From: Shewanella polaris
Lineage (GTDB): Bacteria > Pseudomonadota > Gammaproteobacteria > Enterobacterales > Shewanellaceae
Reading direction: 5' to 3'
Length of the DNA: 64,000 bases
Assembly (NCBI RefSeq): GCF_006385555.1
Contig: NZ_CP041036.1
Location: forward strand, 1,736,001 to 1,800,000
Part shown: in pieces, positions 9,560-18,018 of the stretch
Layout of the letters: each line of letters begins with the position of its first letter
Numbering within the stretch: position 1 is the stretch's first letter
The notes under the pieces: generated by a model
Databases searched by the model: none
Told to the model about the DNA's origin: nothing
What the model saw: only the letters and a program-made list of their open reading frames with translations
Position numbers and translations under genes: made by a program

Positions 9560-11023
9560 TTATAGCTCATTTGCTAATTCAATTTTCTCTTCGTCATCAT
9601 CAGTATCAATGTCACCTTTACCTTTGGTTTTAATAATAATCATTGCTGCAATAATGAATGTGGTGACCATTCCCGCTACCGTAGACACAACCATTGGTAA
9701 ACCTGCTCCTAATGTTGATGAATTCAACATGAAGCTAATAACAACACAGGTCATGAACATCGCTGGGACGGTACAAATCCAATGGAATTTATTATGGCGA
9801 AGTAAGTAAGCTGCCGCGGTCCATAGCATCAATACAGCAGTGGTTTGGTTTGCAACACCAAAGTAACGCCAGATAATGCCAAAGTCGACTTGGGTTAACA
9901 TTGCACCGATAGCAAATAATGGTAACGCTAGCAGTAACCGCTTAGGTAACGCGACTTGTTTGATGTTAAAGAACTCTGCCAAGATTAAGCGTGCTGAACG
10001 AAATGCGGTGTCGCCAGATGTGATAGGTAATACAATCACGCCAAGGATAGCTAAGAAACCACCAAAGGTACCAAGCAGACCGTTAGATGCTTCATATACT
10101 ACGTTAGCAGGGTTACCAGCCATACCGGCATTAAGACCTTCTATACCATCAAAGTATGACAATGCAATAGCACACCAGATTAAGGCGATAACGCCTTCGC
10201 CAATCATCGCGCCAAAAAACACAAAGCGACCATTTGATTCATTTTGAACACAACGGGCCATGAGTGGAGATTGTGTCGCATGAAAACCAGATACAGCACC
10301 ACAGGCAATCGTGATGAACAATGCCGGCCATAATGGCATATCGTTAGGGTTAAGGTTGGTAAAGAAGTCACCTATTTCAAAGCCCGGTAACATGGTATGT
10401 TCGCTTGAAAGCATTAATGCGATGGTTAAACCAAGTGACATAAATACTAACAACGCGCCAAAGAATGGATAGAAGCGACCGATGATTTTATCGATTGGCA
10501 CTATGGTCGCAATTAAGTAATAACAGAAAATAATGCCAACAAAAATAGCAACATCAAATCCGGTTAATTTGCTGAGTAAGCCTGCTGGAGCAGAGATAAA
10601 TACCACTCCGACTAACAATAGTAGAATAATCGCAAAAAAATTCATAAAGTGTTTGGCGTTTTTACCTAGGTATTTACCCGCCAAATTTGGTACTGATTGA
10701 CCATTGTTTCGTACCGATAGCATACCTGAGAAATAATCGTGAACGGCGCCAGCAAACACACATCCAAACACAATCCATAGCATGGCTGCTGGACCGTATA
10801 GAGCACCTAAAATAGGACCAAAAATTGGACCTACACCTGCAATATTGAGTAATTGAATTAAATACACTTTACCTTTAGACATAGGCACAAAGTCGACGCC
10901 GTCTGTATGAGTGTATGCGGGTGTTTGTCTTTGGGTGCTAATCCCAAATACTTTCTCGACGAAGGCCCCATAAATAAAATAGCCGCCAATGAGTAATCCA
11001 ACACAGAGTAGAAACCAAGTCAT
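9560..11023 (-). CDS. CstA/BtsT-family transporter (carbon starvation protein), probably pyruvate uptake
   Basis: A 487-residue inner-membrane protein with well over ten hydrophobic helices. It contains the CstA signatures L-N-I-A-G-V-G-P-I-F-G-P (about residue 60) and the H-D-Y-F-S-G motif. It is shorter than E. coli CstA and BtsT (about 700 residues), which is usual for this subgroup. E. coli BtsT is a pyruvate/H+ symporter and CstA is induced by carbon starvation. Because a LytS/LytTR pair resembling BtsSR lies directly upstream in the same orientation, pyruvate transport is the best guess; peptide or amino-acid transport is the alternative. Upstream control sites are listed separately. 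Confidence 0.88.
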   Translation of the reverse strand: MTWFLLCVGLLIGGYFIYGAFVEKVFGISTQRQTPAYTHTDGVDFVPMSKGKVYLIQLLNIAGVGPIFGPILGALYGPAAMLWIVFGCVFAGAVHDYFSGMLSVRNNGQSVPNLAGKYLGKNAKHFMNFFAIILLLLVGVVFISAPAGLLSKLTGFDVAIFVGIIFCYYLIATIVPIDKIIGRFYPFFGALLVFMSLGLTIALMLSSEHTMLPGFEIGDFFTNLNPNDMPLWPALFITIACGAVSGFHATQSPLMARCVQNESNGRFVFFGAMIGEGVIALIWCAIALSYFDGIEGLNAGMAGNPANVVYEASNGLLGTFGGFLAILGVIVLPITSGDTAFRSARLILAEFFNIKQVALPKRLLLALPLFAIGAMLTQVDFGIIWRYFGVANQTTAVLMLWTAAAYLLRHNKFHWICTVPAMFMTCVVISFMLNSSTLGAGLPMVVSTVAGMVTTFIIAAMIIIKTKGKGDIDTDDDEEKIELANEL

Positions 11024-11028
11024 TTTTT

Positions 11029-11055
11029 ATATCCCCATTTTTATATTGGGGATAT
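11029..11055 (-). promoter_or_regulatory. Hairpin covering the ribosome-binding site of the cstA-like gene
   Basis: Arms ATATCCCCA (11029-11037) and TGGGGATAT (11047-11055) form a perfect 9-bp stem. In the minus-strand mRNA the GGGGAU Shine-Dalgarno lies in the 3' arm, six bases before the AUG, so the stem would hide it. The G-G-G-G-A core would also suit CsrA binding; CsrA control of cstA translation is known in E. coli, but here it is inference. Confidence 0.6.
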
Positions 11056-11114
11056 TTTAAAACATCGGCAATATGAAAAGCAGGCTAACTGAGTAACAGG
11101 TTAAAAAGGCAAGG

Positions 11115-11142
11115 TAAGCGGTAAATAGCTGACTTGAGCGGT
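11115..11142 (-). promoter_or_regulatory. BtsR-like LytTR direct repeat upstream of cstA-like gene
   Basis: Read on the minus strand: ACCGCTCA (11142-11135), 12 bp, ACCGCTTA (11122-11115). Both fit the E. coli BtsR half-site ACC(G/A)CT(C/T)A, whose copies are, as I recall, 13 bp apart. The pair is 92-119 bp upstream of the transporter start, between it and the regulator gene. Confidence 0.7.
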
Positions 11143-11159
11143 GCTACATACTCGACAAG

Positions 11160-11175
11160 TGTGGTAGAAATCACG
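11160..11175 (-). promoter_or_regulatory. CRP-like site upstream of cstA-like gene
   Basis: TGTGG-N6-TCACG, 8 of 10 matches to the CRP core TGTGA-N6-TCACA, located just upstream of the BtsR-like repeat. E. coli btsT and cstA both need cAMP-CRP, so the placement fits. Moderate confidence because two positions differ. Confidence 0.5.
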
Positions 11176-11196
11176 CTGAGTTTATTTTGAACAGGG

Positions 11197-11907
11197 CTAT
11201 TGAAAGCCAAGCAACTGCTTTAATTCTTTGAGGTAACGACGTGAAACTGGCACATTAGCACCGCTATGGGTGGTGACTTTCGCGCCCGTGTCGGTTATTT
11301 CAATTTCACAAATTGCACTTGGGGCTAGTAAATATTGTTTATGGCAACGAAATAAAGCGGTTTTTTGTTCTAACACCTTAAGGGTTAATTGGGTGTGGCT
11401 GTTGCCTTTATTTGAATGTACATGAATACCGCCAACATCACTGACAACAAATTCGACATCCGCAGTGGCAATCACTTTGAGTTTATTGCCACTGTAACAG
11501 GGCAAATGAGCTAGTTGTGCGGGCAGTATTTGTGTCATTGGTTGCGGCGTCATATTTGCGCGTACTTTTTCTATCGTTTGGTTAAAGCGTTTTTCGTCTA
11601 TAGGTTTAAGTAAGTAATCGAAGGCATTGTTGTCGAATGCTTTTATTGCATACTCATCAAAAGCCGTAATAAACACCGCTCTTGGCACTTGTTCGGGATT
11701 AAGCATGGCAATGAGTTCCATGCCATTAATCCGCGGCATTTGAATATCAATAAAAATTAGATCAGGCTTTAACACGTTAATTTGTTGTAGGGCTTCAATG
11801 GCGTTACTGCATTGCCCTAATATTTTAATATCTGGATGTTTTTCGAGAAGGTCAGCCACTTCTTGGCGGGCAAAAGGTTCATCGTCAATAATTAAGCATG
11901 AAATCAT
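11197..11907 (-). CDS. LytTR-family response regulator (BtsR-like)
   Basis: 236 residues: an N-terminal receiver domain with acidic D-D-E (about residues 8-10), phospho-acceptor Asp in I-F-I-D-I-Q-M-P and the K-P-I-D-E Lys, then a C-terminal LytTR DNA-binding domain (from about residue 135, ending S-R-R-Y-L-K-E-L). I start at ATG 11907, which overlaps the kinase stop as ATGA; the open frame extends 13 residues further into the kinase gene. LytTR regulators bind tandem direct repeats about 21 bp apart, and such a repeat stands in front of the neighbouring transporter gene. Confidence 0.93.
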   Translation of the reverse strand: MISCLIIDDEPFARQEVADLLEKHPDIKILGQCSNAIEALQQINVLKPDLIFIDIQMPRINGMELIAMLNPEQVPRAVFITAFDEYAIKAFDNNAFDYLLKPIDEKRFNQTIEKVRANMTPQPMTQILPAQLAHLPCYSGNKLKVIATADVEFVVSDVGGIHVHSNKGNSHTQLTLKVLEQKTALFRCHKQYLLAPSAICEIEITDTGAKVTTHSGANVPVSRRYLKELKQLLGFQ

Positions 11908-13580
11908 GAGACTTGCTCCTCTAACGGTATGCGTACTTGTACGCAAGTAAACTCATCAGCTTGGCTTTGGACTTCAATGCCATATTGTTCACCAAATAAG
12001 TTTTGCAACCGTTTATGGACTAAGTTCATGCCTAATCCTTCAGTATTTTTTGAGGGGTGATACAACCCAGCATTGTCTGTGACACTCAGTAACAAATCAT
12101 CACCTTCTATTGAAGCCTCAACTCTAATCATACCGGCTTCAAGCATTCGTGAGGTGCCATGTTTAACCGCATTTTCAATAAGAGGTTGCAGGGTAAATGC
12201 TGGCATTTTTAGGTGATGATATATCTTTGGAATACTAATACTGACCTTTAGTTTGTCAATAAAACGTGCATGTTCAATGGCAAGGTATGCATCAATATGT
12301 TCCAACTCATCGGCTAAGGTAACTAGTCCAGTGGTTCGAGTAAGATTTATCCGTAGGAATTGAGACAATTGTTGTAATAACTTTTTAGACATCTGAGGAT
12401 CACGGTTAATGATTGCGCTGATAGTGTTTAGCGCATTAAACAGAAAGTGAGGATTGACTTGGGCTTGTAATAATTTGATTTCCGCCTGCATCAATAAACT
12501 CTTTTGTTGTTCAAACCGGCCAAACAAAATCTGGTTTGAAAGTAATCTTGCTATCCCTTCACCTAAGGTGCGATTAATATTCAAAAATAATTTATTTTTA
12601 GGTTCGTATAATTTAATGGTACCAATGACTTCATCATTACTGCGCAGTGGGATAACTAAGCTTGAACCTAATCTGCAATGAGCTGATATAGAGCAGGTAT
12701 AAGGGGTGTAGACGCCATCGGCAAACATCACCTTATTTTGTGCAATAGCATCAAGTGTGATTTGCGATGAAATGGGGGTATTAGTGAGATGATGATCGGC
12801 CCCAATACCGATAAATGCCAGTAGTTTATGTCTATCAGTAATAGCAACAGACCCGACTTGAGTTTCTTCGATAACGATTTGAGCGACCTTTTTACTCGAT
12901 TCGACATCAAATCCTTTTGAAAGTAAGCCTACACTGCGCTCTGCTATTTTTAGCGCTTTGGTTGAGAAGCTGGATGATAATTTATCAAACATGGCTTTTT
13001 GGTCGCGAAGGATGCTCATAAACATTGCTGCGCCCAGTGAGTTTATTAGAAGCATAGGCGGCGCGATTAATTTGACCAGTTCCCAAGCTTGGTCAAAGGG
13101 TTTAGCGACGAGTAAAATAATCGCCATCTGCATTATTTCAGCCATAAATGTCACCCCAAATACGACTATGGGCTGATAAGTCATTTCTGATTTTCCGGCT
13201 TTAGTAAAATAATAACTGATTATTCCAGCCGACAATCCTTCCAAGGCGGTTGATATGGCACAGGCTATATCTGTAAATCCGCCCATCGAATAACGATGTA
13301 ATCCACCCGTTAAACCAACCAATAATCCCGTGATTGGGCCGCCAAGCAACCCGCCTAACACAGCACCCATAGCGCGAGTATTGGCAATGGCTCCAGATGT
13401 TTGCTCACCAAAGTAAGTTGCCAAAATACAAAAGCAGGAAAAAACCAGATAGATAAAGACTTTATGAGGGAGGCGTTTTGATGTTTCAGCGAAAAGTTTA
13501 AACAATGGCGTTTTACTGACTAAGTAAACAATCACTAAGTAGACGCACATTTGTTGCGTTAGCAGTAATATTAACGACAT
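11904..13580 (-). CDS. LytS-family sensor histidine kinase (BtsS-like)
   Basis: 558 residues. Six or so hydrophobic helices at residues 1-190 form a 5TMR-LYT sensor (G-A-V-L-G-G-L-L-G-G-P is visible). A GAF-like domain follows at about 215-345, then the His-kinase domain with Q-V-N-P-H-F-L-F-N-A-L-N-T at about 375, the phospho-acceptor His motif of the LytS class, and an HATPase domain with P-L-I-E-N-A-V-K-H-G. This layout is that of BtsS, a high-affinity pyruvate sensor in E. coli. The gene overlaps the regulator by four bases. Confidence 0.92.
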   Translation of the reverse strand: MSLILLLTQQMCVYLVIVYLVSKTPLFKLFAETSKRLPHKVFIYLVFSCFCILATYFGEQTSGAIANTRAMGAVLGGLLGGPITGLLVGLTGGLHRYSMGGFTDIACAISTALEGLSAGIISYYFTKAGKSEMTYQPIVVFGVTFMAEIMQMAIILLVAKPFDQAWELVKLIAPPMLLINSLGAAMFMSILRDQKAMFDKLSSSFSTKALKIAERSVGLLSKGFDVESSKKVAQIVIEETQVGSVAITDRHKLLAFIGIGADHHLTNTPISSQITLDAIAQNKVMFADGVYTPYTCSISAHCRLGSSLVIPLRSNDEVIGTIKLYEPKNKLFLNINRTLGEGIARLLSNQILFGRFEQQKSLLMQAEIKLLQAQVNPHFLFNALNTISAIINRDPQMSKKLLQQLSQFLRINLTRTTGLVTLADELEHIDAYLAIEHARFIDKLKVSISIPKIYHHLKMPAFTLQPLIENAVKHGTSRMLEAGMIRVEASIEGDDLLLSVTDNAGLYHPSKNTEGLGMNLVHKRLQNLFGEQYGIEVQSQADEFTCVQVRIPLEEQVS

Positions 13581-13973
13581 ATATTCTCTTTGGATTACAT
13601 GGTAGATAAATGATTTTTTGACTATTGTTAGAGAGTAGTCATTGGCCCGTCAAGCCTCGTTAGTTGCATCTCGTTCACAGAGAAACCGTGTAATGAAAAA
13701 TCATATTACCTCAATTTTAGTATGATATAAAAAGCCATCAACAGTAGAAATCGATTATCAACGCAAGGCTATGAGGGAGCTGAGACTAATGTGTTTAGAT
13801 ACTCAGCTAACTTATCATTTTTTATCGATTGTAATAAGTCGACCATGATAAATTGTCAATATAACAAACTATATCAGTACCCCAAGAGGCCAGGCTTTAA
13901 AAGTAAATATCATGCATTATTGCATAGAGTTTATGTCGACATATCTGATGATTTTAATCGAAAAATGTTGTTG
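13581..13973. other. Intergenic region between kinase gene and ribbon-helix-helix gene
   Basis: Contains the promoter side of the kinase gene and the 3' side of the parA-linked gene. A 63-residue plus-strand open frame starting at 13791 has no recognisable protein character. I looked for centromere-like repeats for the adjacent ParA system and saw only two GTCGAC words, which is not evidence. Confidence 0.35.
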
Positions 13974-14324
13974 TTAACGTGACGCTTTACGCAATAAATC
14001 AGATTGTTTAGCGCCACTTTGCTGATAAAACTGATCAATGAGTATTCTAAGAATTTTGGATTTAGCCACTTTACTGGTTTTAGCTATTTCATCTAATTGT
14101 GAAATGCTTTTCTCGGTTAGTGTAAAAGTGGCATGACGATAAATTTTGGTACTTTTTTTATCGAGTCCTGATAAAAATTCTTGAGCCGTTGATGTGATAT
14201 CGGGTTGATCATGTGATGTTCCTATACCAAATGCATAATTATTAGCATCTTCAATAAAGTCGTCTACAGATACCTTGACTTGGGTATCTTTGCGTTTCTT
14301 ACGTTTAAGATCAGTTAAACTCAT
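13974..14324 (-). CDS. Ribbon-helix-helix partner of ParA
   Basis: 116 residues. A basic N-terminus (L-K-R-K-K-R-K) is followed by a linker and a C-terminal ribbon-helix-helix-like segment: H-A-T-F-T-L-T as the strand, then two helices around L-D-E-I-A and K-S-K-I-L-R-I-L-I. Small RHH proteins are the ParB-equivalents of type Ib plasmid partition systems, so a DNA-binding adaptor role is inferred. I start at the ATG overlapping the parA end by 14 bases; the longer open frame to 14441 lies inside parA. Confidence 0.7.
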   Translation of the reverse strand: MSLTDLKRKKRKDTQVKVSVDDFIEDANNYAFGIGTSHDQPDITSTAQEFLSGLDKKSTKIYRHATFTLTEKSISQLDEIAKTSKVAKSKILRILIDQFYQQSGAKQSDLLRKASR

Positions 14325-14979
14325 AACTATTTTCTGGTGGGATGGCAAAAAGCTCATCGGTAATGGCTCTAATTTCATCAGCCGCTTTACCGCTCGGATC
14401 GATTTCAAGCACAGAAGAGCCACTTTCTTCGCTATCATCATAGATATTGCGACTAAATGTTACTGAATTGAGTGCGCGTAAACCAAAAGACTCAACCACT
14501 TCTTTAGCTTCTAAAATACGTTTACCTTGAGACGGTAGTGCAGGGCATTGTGTTATCACGATGGCGGCAATCATTTTAGGATTGACCATCTTACAAGTAC
14601 TGAGCATGTCTTCCATATGAGGTAAGGTTTTAAGATCGCGTCGCTTAGGACGAAGTGGCAGCACAACATAGGTTGCGACAGACATGGCGGCGCGCATTGC
14701 TAGGTTATCTTGACCTCCACAATCAACAATAACATAGTCAAATCGATCATTTAGGCTTAGCAAATCGTTGCGAATTTTGCCATAAAGTTGAATACAATTG
14801 ATGGCTTTTAGATTGGGGTCATTATTGCGAGCTTGGATCCAGTCTGATGTGGTTCGTTGTGGATCACAATCAACCATGAGCACATTTGCATCATTTTTTT
14901 GACTAATATGCACAGCAATATTTTGTGCTAAACAGCTTTTGCCACTGCCACCTTTTTCTCCACCAACCAGCAATATCAT
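14311..14979 (-). CDS. ParA-family ATPase
   Basis: 222 residues. The deviant Walker A motif is K-G-G-S-G-K-S at residues 9-15, with the signature lysine; V-D-C-D-P-Q-R and Y-V-I-V-D-C-G-G are the A' and B motifs. There is no N-terminal HTH, so it is a small ParA of the type Ib/cargo-positioning class rather than the chromosomal Soj. AAGGAA precedes the ATG. Overlap with the downstream RHH gene suggests an operon. Could position a chromosomal locus, a protein cluster or be a domesticated plasmid module. Confidence 0.88.
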   Translation of the reverse strand: MILLVGGEKGGSGKSCLAQNIAVHISQKNDANVLMVDCDPQRTTSDWIQARNNDPNLKAINCIQLYGKIRNDLLSLNDRFDYVIVDCGGQDNLAMRAAMSVATYVVLPLRPKRRDLKTLPHMEDMLSTCKMVNPKMIAAIVITQCPALPSQGKRILEAKEVVESFGLRALNSVTFSRNIYDDSEESGSSVLEIDPSGKAADEIRAITDELFAIPPENSYEFN

Positions 14980-15078
14980 GTTGTATTCCTTGATTCTAGA
15001 AGCTTTATAGCACTGAAATATTGATTACTATTTTAGCTTGAGTATAGAGCAGTCATAGGGGACTGCAAAAATTATCAA

Positions 15079-15381
15079 TTAAATTAGCTGTAAAGCAATA
15101 TGGTAACTATGAGGTGAGCATTCGGTGCAACGGCAAACTTGACCTTTTATGGTATTTTGTTTGTCGGTATTTTCATTGAAGGTTAAGGCTATCAAATCAC
15201 CTAGTTTAAAAGACAATTTAAAATCAAATAATACCCCTTTGCGAGCAAGATCAATACAAATACCATGGTCGATACATGATTCACCATGTGCATTAATCCA
15301 ATCCAATCGGATCCGCTCGGCTTCCATATCAACACGTAACGAACCGCGTTTTTCTTCGAATCCAGCTGGTTCTTGGCTCAT
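15079..15381 (-). CDS. PilZ-domain protein
   Basis: 100 residues, essentially one PilZ domain, a cyclic-di-GMP receptor fold. The R-G-S-L-R sequence (residues 12-16) fits the R-x3-R ligand motif. The second motif (D/N)-x-S-x2-G appears as D-L-A-R-K-G, with Ala in place of Ser, so binding may be weakened. It lies 99 bp upstream of parA in the same direction and could share its transcript. AAGGAG is visible before the start. Confidence 0.8.
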   Translation of the reverse strand: MSQEPAGFEEKRGSLRVDMEAERIRLDWINAHGESCIDHGICIDLARKGVLFDFKLSFKLGDLIALTFNENTDKQNTIKGQVCRCTECSPHSYHIALQLI

Positions 15382-15621
15382 CGTATTTCTCCTTGAAATG
15401 ATCCGTCTATCGGCAACTTGAATTGTTGTTTAGCTCATTATTGCTGTCTTTAAAATTTAGTGTTGAGTGCTAACCTTTTATATTAACGTATAAATTTTTA
15501 ACCTCCAGTAATTTTCTACCCTATAATAATTTTTAGCATAACTATTTTGTTAAGCAAGATAAAATTACGATTATAATACTGAGTAATCGATACTTGGTAT
15601 TTTCAGTGGCAGTTAACGTGA

Positions 15622-16038
15622 TTAATTATCATAGTCTTGGTTTTTAGGGTAAGGCATTTTCAATTGGCCCCAGCGGATCACTATAACGGTACTGGCGAGC
15701 ACTATTGTTGAAAGTGAGATGGCTAAAATACGCCAATCTTCCATACCTTTCATGTCTAAAATCAAGTATCGAGCCAATGCAACAATCGCAATATAAAGTG
15801 GCATACGGATAGGTAATTTACCCGACTCAATATAATTGACGACCATGGCTAACACTTCAAGATATATGAACAGCAGGAGTAAATCTGCTAGTTCTACTGT
15901 GCGAATGTCAATCATATGAAAAATTTCTTCGCCAATGGCAAATATTGTCGCCAGTGCAATAATAAATAATACTAAGTGTTCGATACTTTTTAAGGATTTT
16001 AGGCCTAAACCGCGTAGTAATTGCATAGTCATCTTCAT
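15622..16038 (-). CDS. PsiE-like inner-membrane protein
   Basis: 138 residues with four hydrophobic helices. The Y-I-E-S-G-K-L-P-I-R-M-P-L-Y-I-A-I-V-A segment and E-I-F-H-M-I match the phosphate-starvation-inducible PsiE family (E. coli PsiE is 136 residues). The open frame continues to a TTG at 16107, but length comparison favours the ATG at 16038; ATGs at 16032 and 16026 are alternatives. Function of PsiE is unknown. Confidence 0.78.
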   Translation of the reverse strand: MKMTMQLLRGLGLKSLKSIEHLVLFIIALATIFAIGEEIFHMIDIRTVELADLLLLFIYLEVLAMVVNYIESGKLPIRMPLYIAIVALARYLILDMKGMEDWRILAISLSTIVLASTVIVIRWGQLKMPYPKNQDYDN

Positions 16039-16239
16039 TTGAAAAATTAAAAAACCATTATTGATGACTTTTGGATGTTTTCCCAGTGTTCTGATTCGAT
16101 TTTGCAAGATGTGTCATAGCTTATTTAGAGATTATGAATAGTAACGCTTGGGTATCACTGATATTTCAGTAACAACCTGGGTGCATAATGTTGGAAAATA
16201 TGAGAAGTATGGGGAGCTGTTACAATATAAAGGTATAAA

Positions 16240-16269
16240 AAAATCGCTAAAGTCTGCTTTAGCGATTTT
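16240..16269 (-). terminator. Terminator downstream of suhB
   Basis: Arms AAAATCGCTAAAG and CTTTAGCGATTTT with a TCTG loop, flanked by further A and T residues. It sits 58 bp past the suhB stop on the minus strand. Confidence 0.88.
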
Positions 16270-16326
16270 TATCAATTGTGATGGTAATTGTTAACATTAA
16301 CAATTACCTCAATGTGGATAAAACGA

Positions 16327-17130
16327 CTAACGTTTTAGGGCTTCATTAAGCAAAGGGCGCATGGTCTTAACCAATTGAGTTGTCACTTTTGGACTACCAG
16401 CCACAATGTTTCCTGAAACCATATAGTTGTGTCCGCCCATAAAGTCGGTAACAGTGCCGCCAGCTTCACGACAAATTAAGTCGCCCGCAGCAATGTCCCA
16501 TGGCTTAAGACCAATTTCAAAGAAACCATCTAAACGACCAGCAGCAACATAAGCTAAATCTAGAGCAGCTGAACCACCACGACGGATATCAGCACACAAC
16601 GGAAATACTTCCGCTAGAATAGCCATATAGGTTTCGGTGTGTTGACGTGCTTTGAATGGAAAACCAGTGCCAATCATAGTGCTAGTTAAATCATTTACGT
16701 TGGTTACGCGCATGCGGAAATCATTCAGCTTAGCGCCTTTACCACGAACCGCTGAAAATAACTCTTCACGGACAGGATCGTAAATAACAGCAACTTCAAT
16801 TTTGCCTTTATATTGAAGTGCGATAGATACTGCAAAATGAGGTATGCCACGAACGAAGTTGTTGGTGCCATCCAAAGGATCTACTATCCAAATGTAATCA
16901 TTATTATCGCCACGGTTTTCACCGTTTTCCTCACCAATGATAGTGTGGTCTGGGTACGATTTACGAATTTGGTAAGTAATAGTTGCTTCTGCTTCCTTAT
17001 CTACACTAGTCACGAAATCATTGATACCTTTACTGCTTACCTCAACACGGTCAAGTTCAGTATAGGCGCGCATAATAGTTTGGCCCGCAGCGCGTGCAGC
17101 GCGCGTGGCAATAGTCAGCATCGGATGCAT
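16327..17130 (-). CDS. suhB: Inositol-1-monophosphatase / Nus-factor SuhB
   Basis: 267 residues, the same length as E. coli SuhB, and beginning M-H-P-M-L like it. Metal-binding motifs are E-E-N-G-E, D-P-L-D-G-T-N-N-F and W-D-I-A-A-G. SuhB dephosphorylates inositol monophosphate in vitro; its main known role in E. coli is in rRNA antitermination complexes. The open frame extends 15 residues upstream without conserved sequence, so I use ATG 17130. Divergent from trmJ, an arrangement kept from E. coli. Confidence 0.95.
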   Translation of the reverse strand: MHPMLTIATRAARAAGQTIMRAYTELDRVEVSSKGINDFVTSVDKEAEATITYQIRKSYPDHTIIGEENGENRGDNNDYIWIVDPLDGTNNFVRGIPHFAVSIALQYKGKIEVAVIYDPVREELFSAVRGKGAKLNDFRMRVTNVNDLTSTMIGTGFPFKARQHTETYMAILAEVFPLCADIRRGGSAALDLAYVAAGRLDGFFEIGLKPWDIAAGDLICREAGGTVTDFMGGHNYMVSGNIVAGSPKVTTQLVKTMRPLLNEALKR

Positions 17131-17280
17131 TGCAATCCCCTGGATGTTAAAGAACGAGTAAAATAGCGCCCGCATTATACTTTATTTGAGGGTTATATCA
17201 AATGCAGATTTTCATATAACGTAATTTTTAATGATTGTGTTAACATGCGGATAATATTTTTAGTTAAAAGAAAGTGCTAC

Positions 17281-17997
17281 ATGCTCAGTAATATTCGTGT
17301 TGTTTTAGTTGGTACCTCGCACCCTGGTAATATTGGCTCTACAGCAAGAGCAATGAAAACTATGGGGTTATCTAATTTATATCTCGCTGAGCCAAGAACT
17401 GAGCCAGATGGACAATCGATAGCGCTTGCAGCAGGTGCGTCAGATATTCTTAAGAATCTAACTCGAGTTGACTCATTAGAAGAAGCCATTGCTGACTGTA
17501 GTTTAGTCATTGCAACCAGTGCACGCAGTCGTACATTAGATTGGCCTATGCTAGATCCCCGTGAGGCGGGTCAAAAATTGACTCAGGAAAGTTTAAACGG
17601 CCCTGTTGCCATCGTATTTGGACGTGAAAATCATGGTTTAAGCAATGAAGAGTTACAAAAGTGTACTTATCACGTGGCGATTCCTGCTAACCCTGAATAC
17701 AGTTCGTTAAATCTTGCTCAAGCTGTACAGATTATTTGTTATGAAACCCGAGTTGCCCATTTAGCACAAACTGAAACTCCGGCTGAAACAGAGGCATATC
17801 CATTGACTGATGAGCTAGAACGTTTCTTCATTCACCTAGAGTCTACTTTGTCTAAAACTGGTTTTGTGATTAAAAATCATCCAGGGCAAGTTATGACTAA
17901 ACTTCGTCGTTTGTATACTCGAGCACGTATTGAAGCGCAAGAGATGAATATTCTTCGGGGTATTTTGACCTCCATTGATAAGAAAATGGATAAATAG
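17281..17997 (+). CDS. trmJ: tRNA (cytidine/uridine-2'-O-)-methyltransferase TrmJ
   Basis: 238-residue SPOUT methyltransferase that modifies the 2'-OH of nucleotide 32 in tRNA anticodon loops. The knot motifs are F-G-R-E-N-H-G-L and N-L-A-Q-A-V-Q. The start ATG 17281 gives [12 protein letters not shown]; the 12 extra upstream residues available in the frame look non-conserved. It is the standard neighbour of suhB and the isc operon. Confidence 0.95.
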   Translation: MLSNIRVVLVGTSHPGNIGSTARAMKTMGLSNLYLAEPRTEPDGQSIALAAGASDILKNLTRVDSLEEAIADCSLVIATSARSRTLDWPMLDPREAGQKLTQESLNGPVAIVFGRENHGLSNEELQKCTYHVAIPANPEYSSLNLAQAVQIICYETRVAHLAQTETPAETEAYPLTDELERFFIHLESTLSKTGFVIKNHPGQVMTKLRRLYTRARIEAQEMNILRGILTSIDKKMDK

Positions 17998-18018
17998 ATT
18001 AGTAGTAAGGAACACATC

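Noticed and set aside
13791..13982. 63-residue frame in the gap beside the ParA genes
   Set aside because: No ribosome-binding site and no recognisable protein character.
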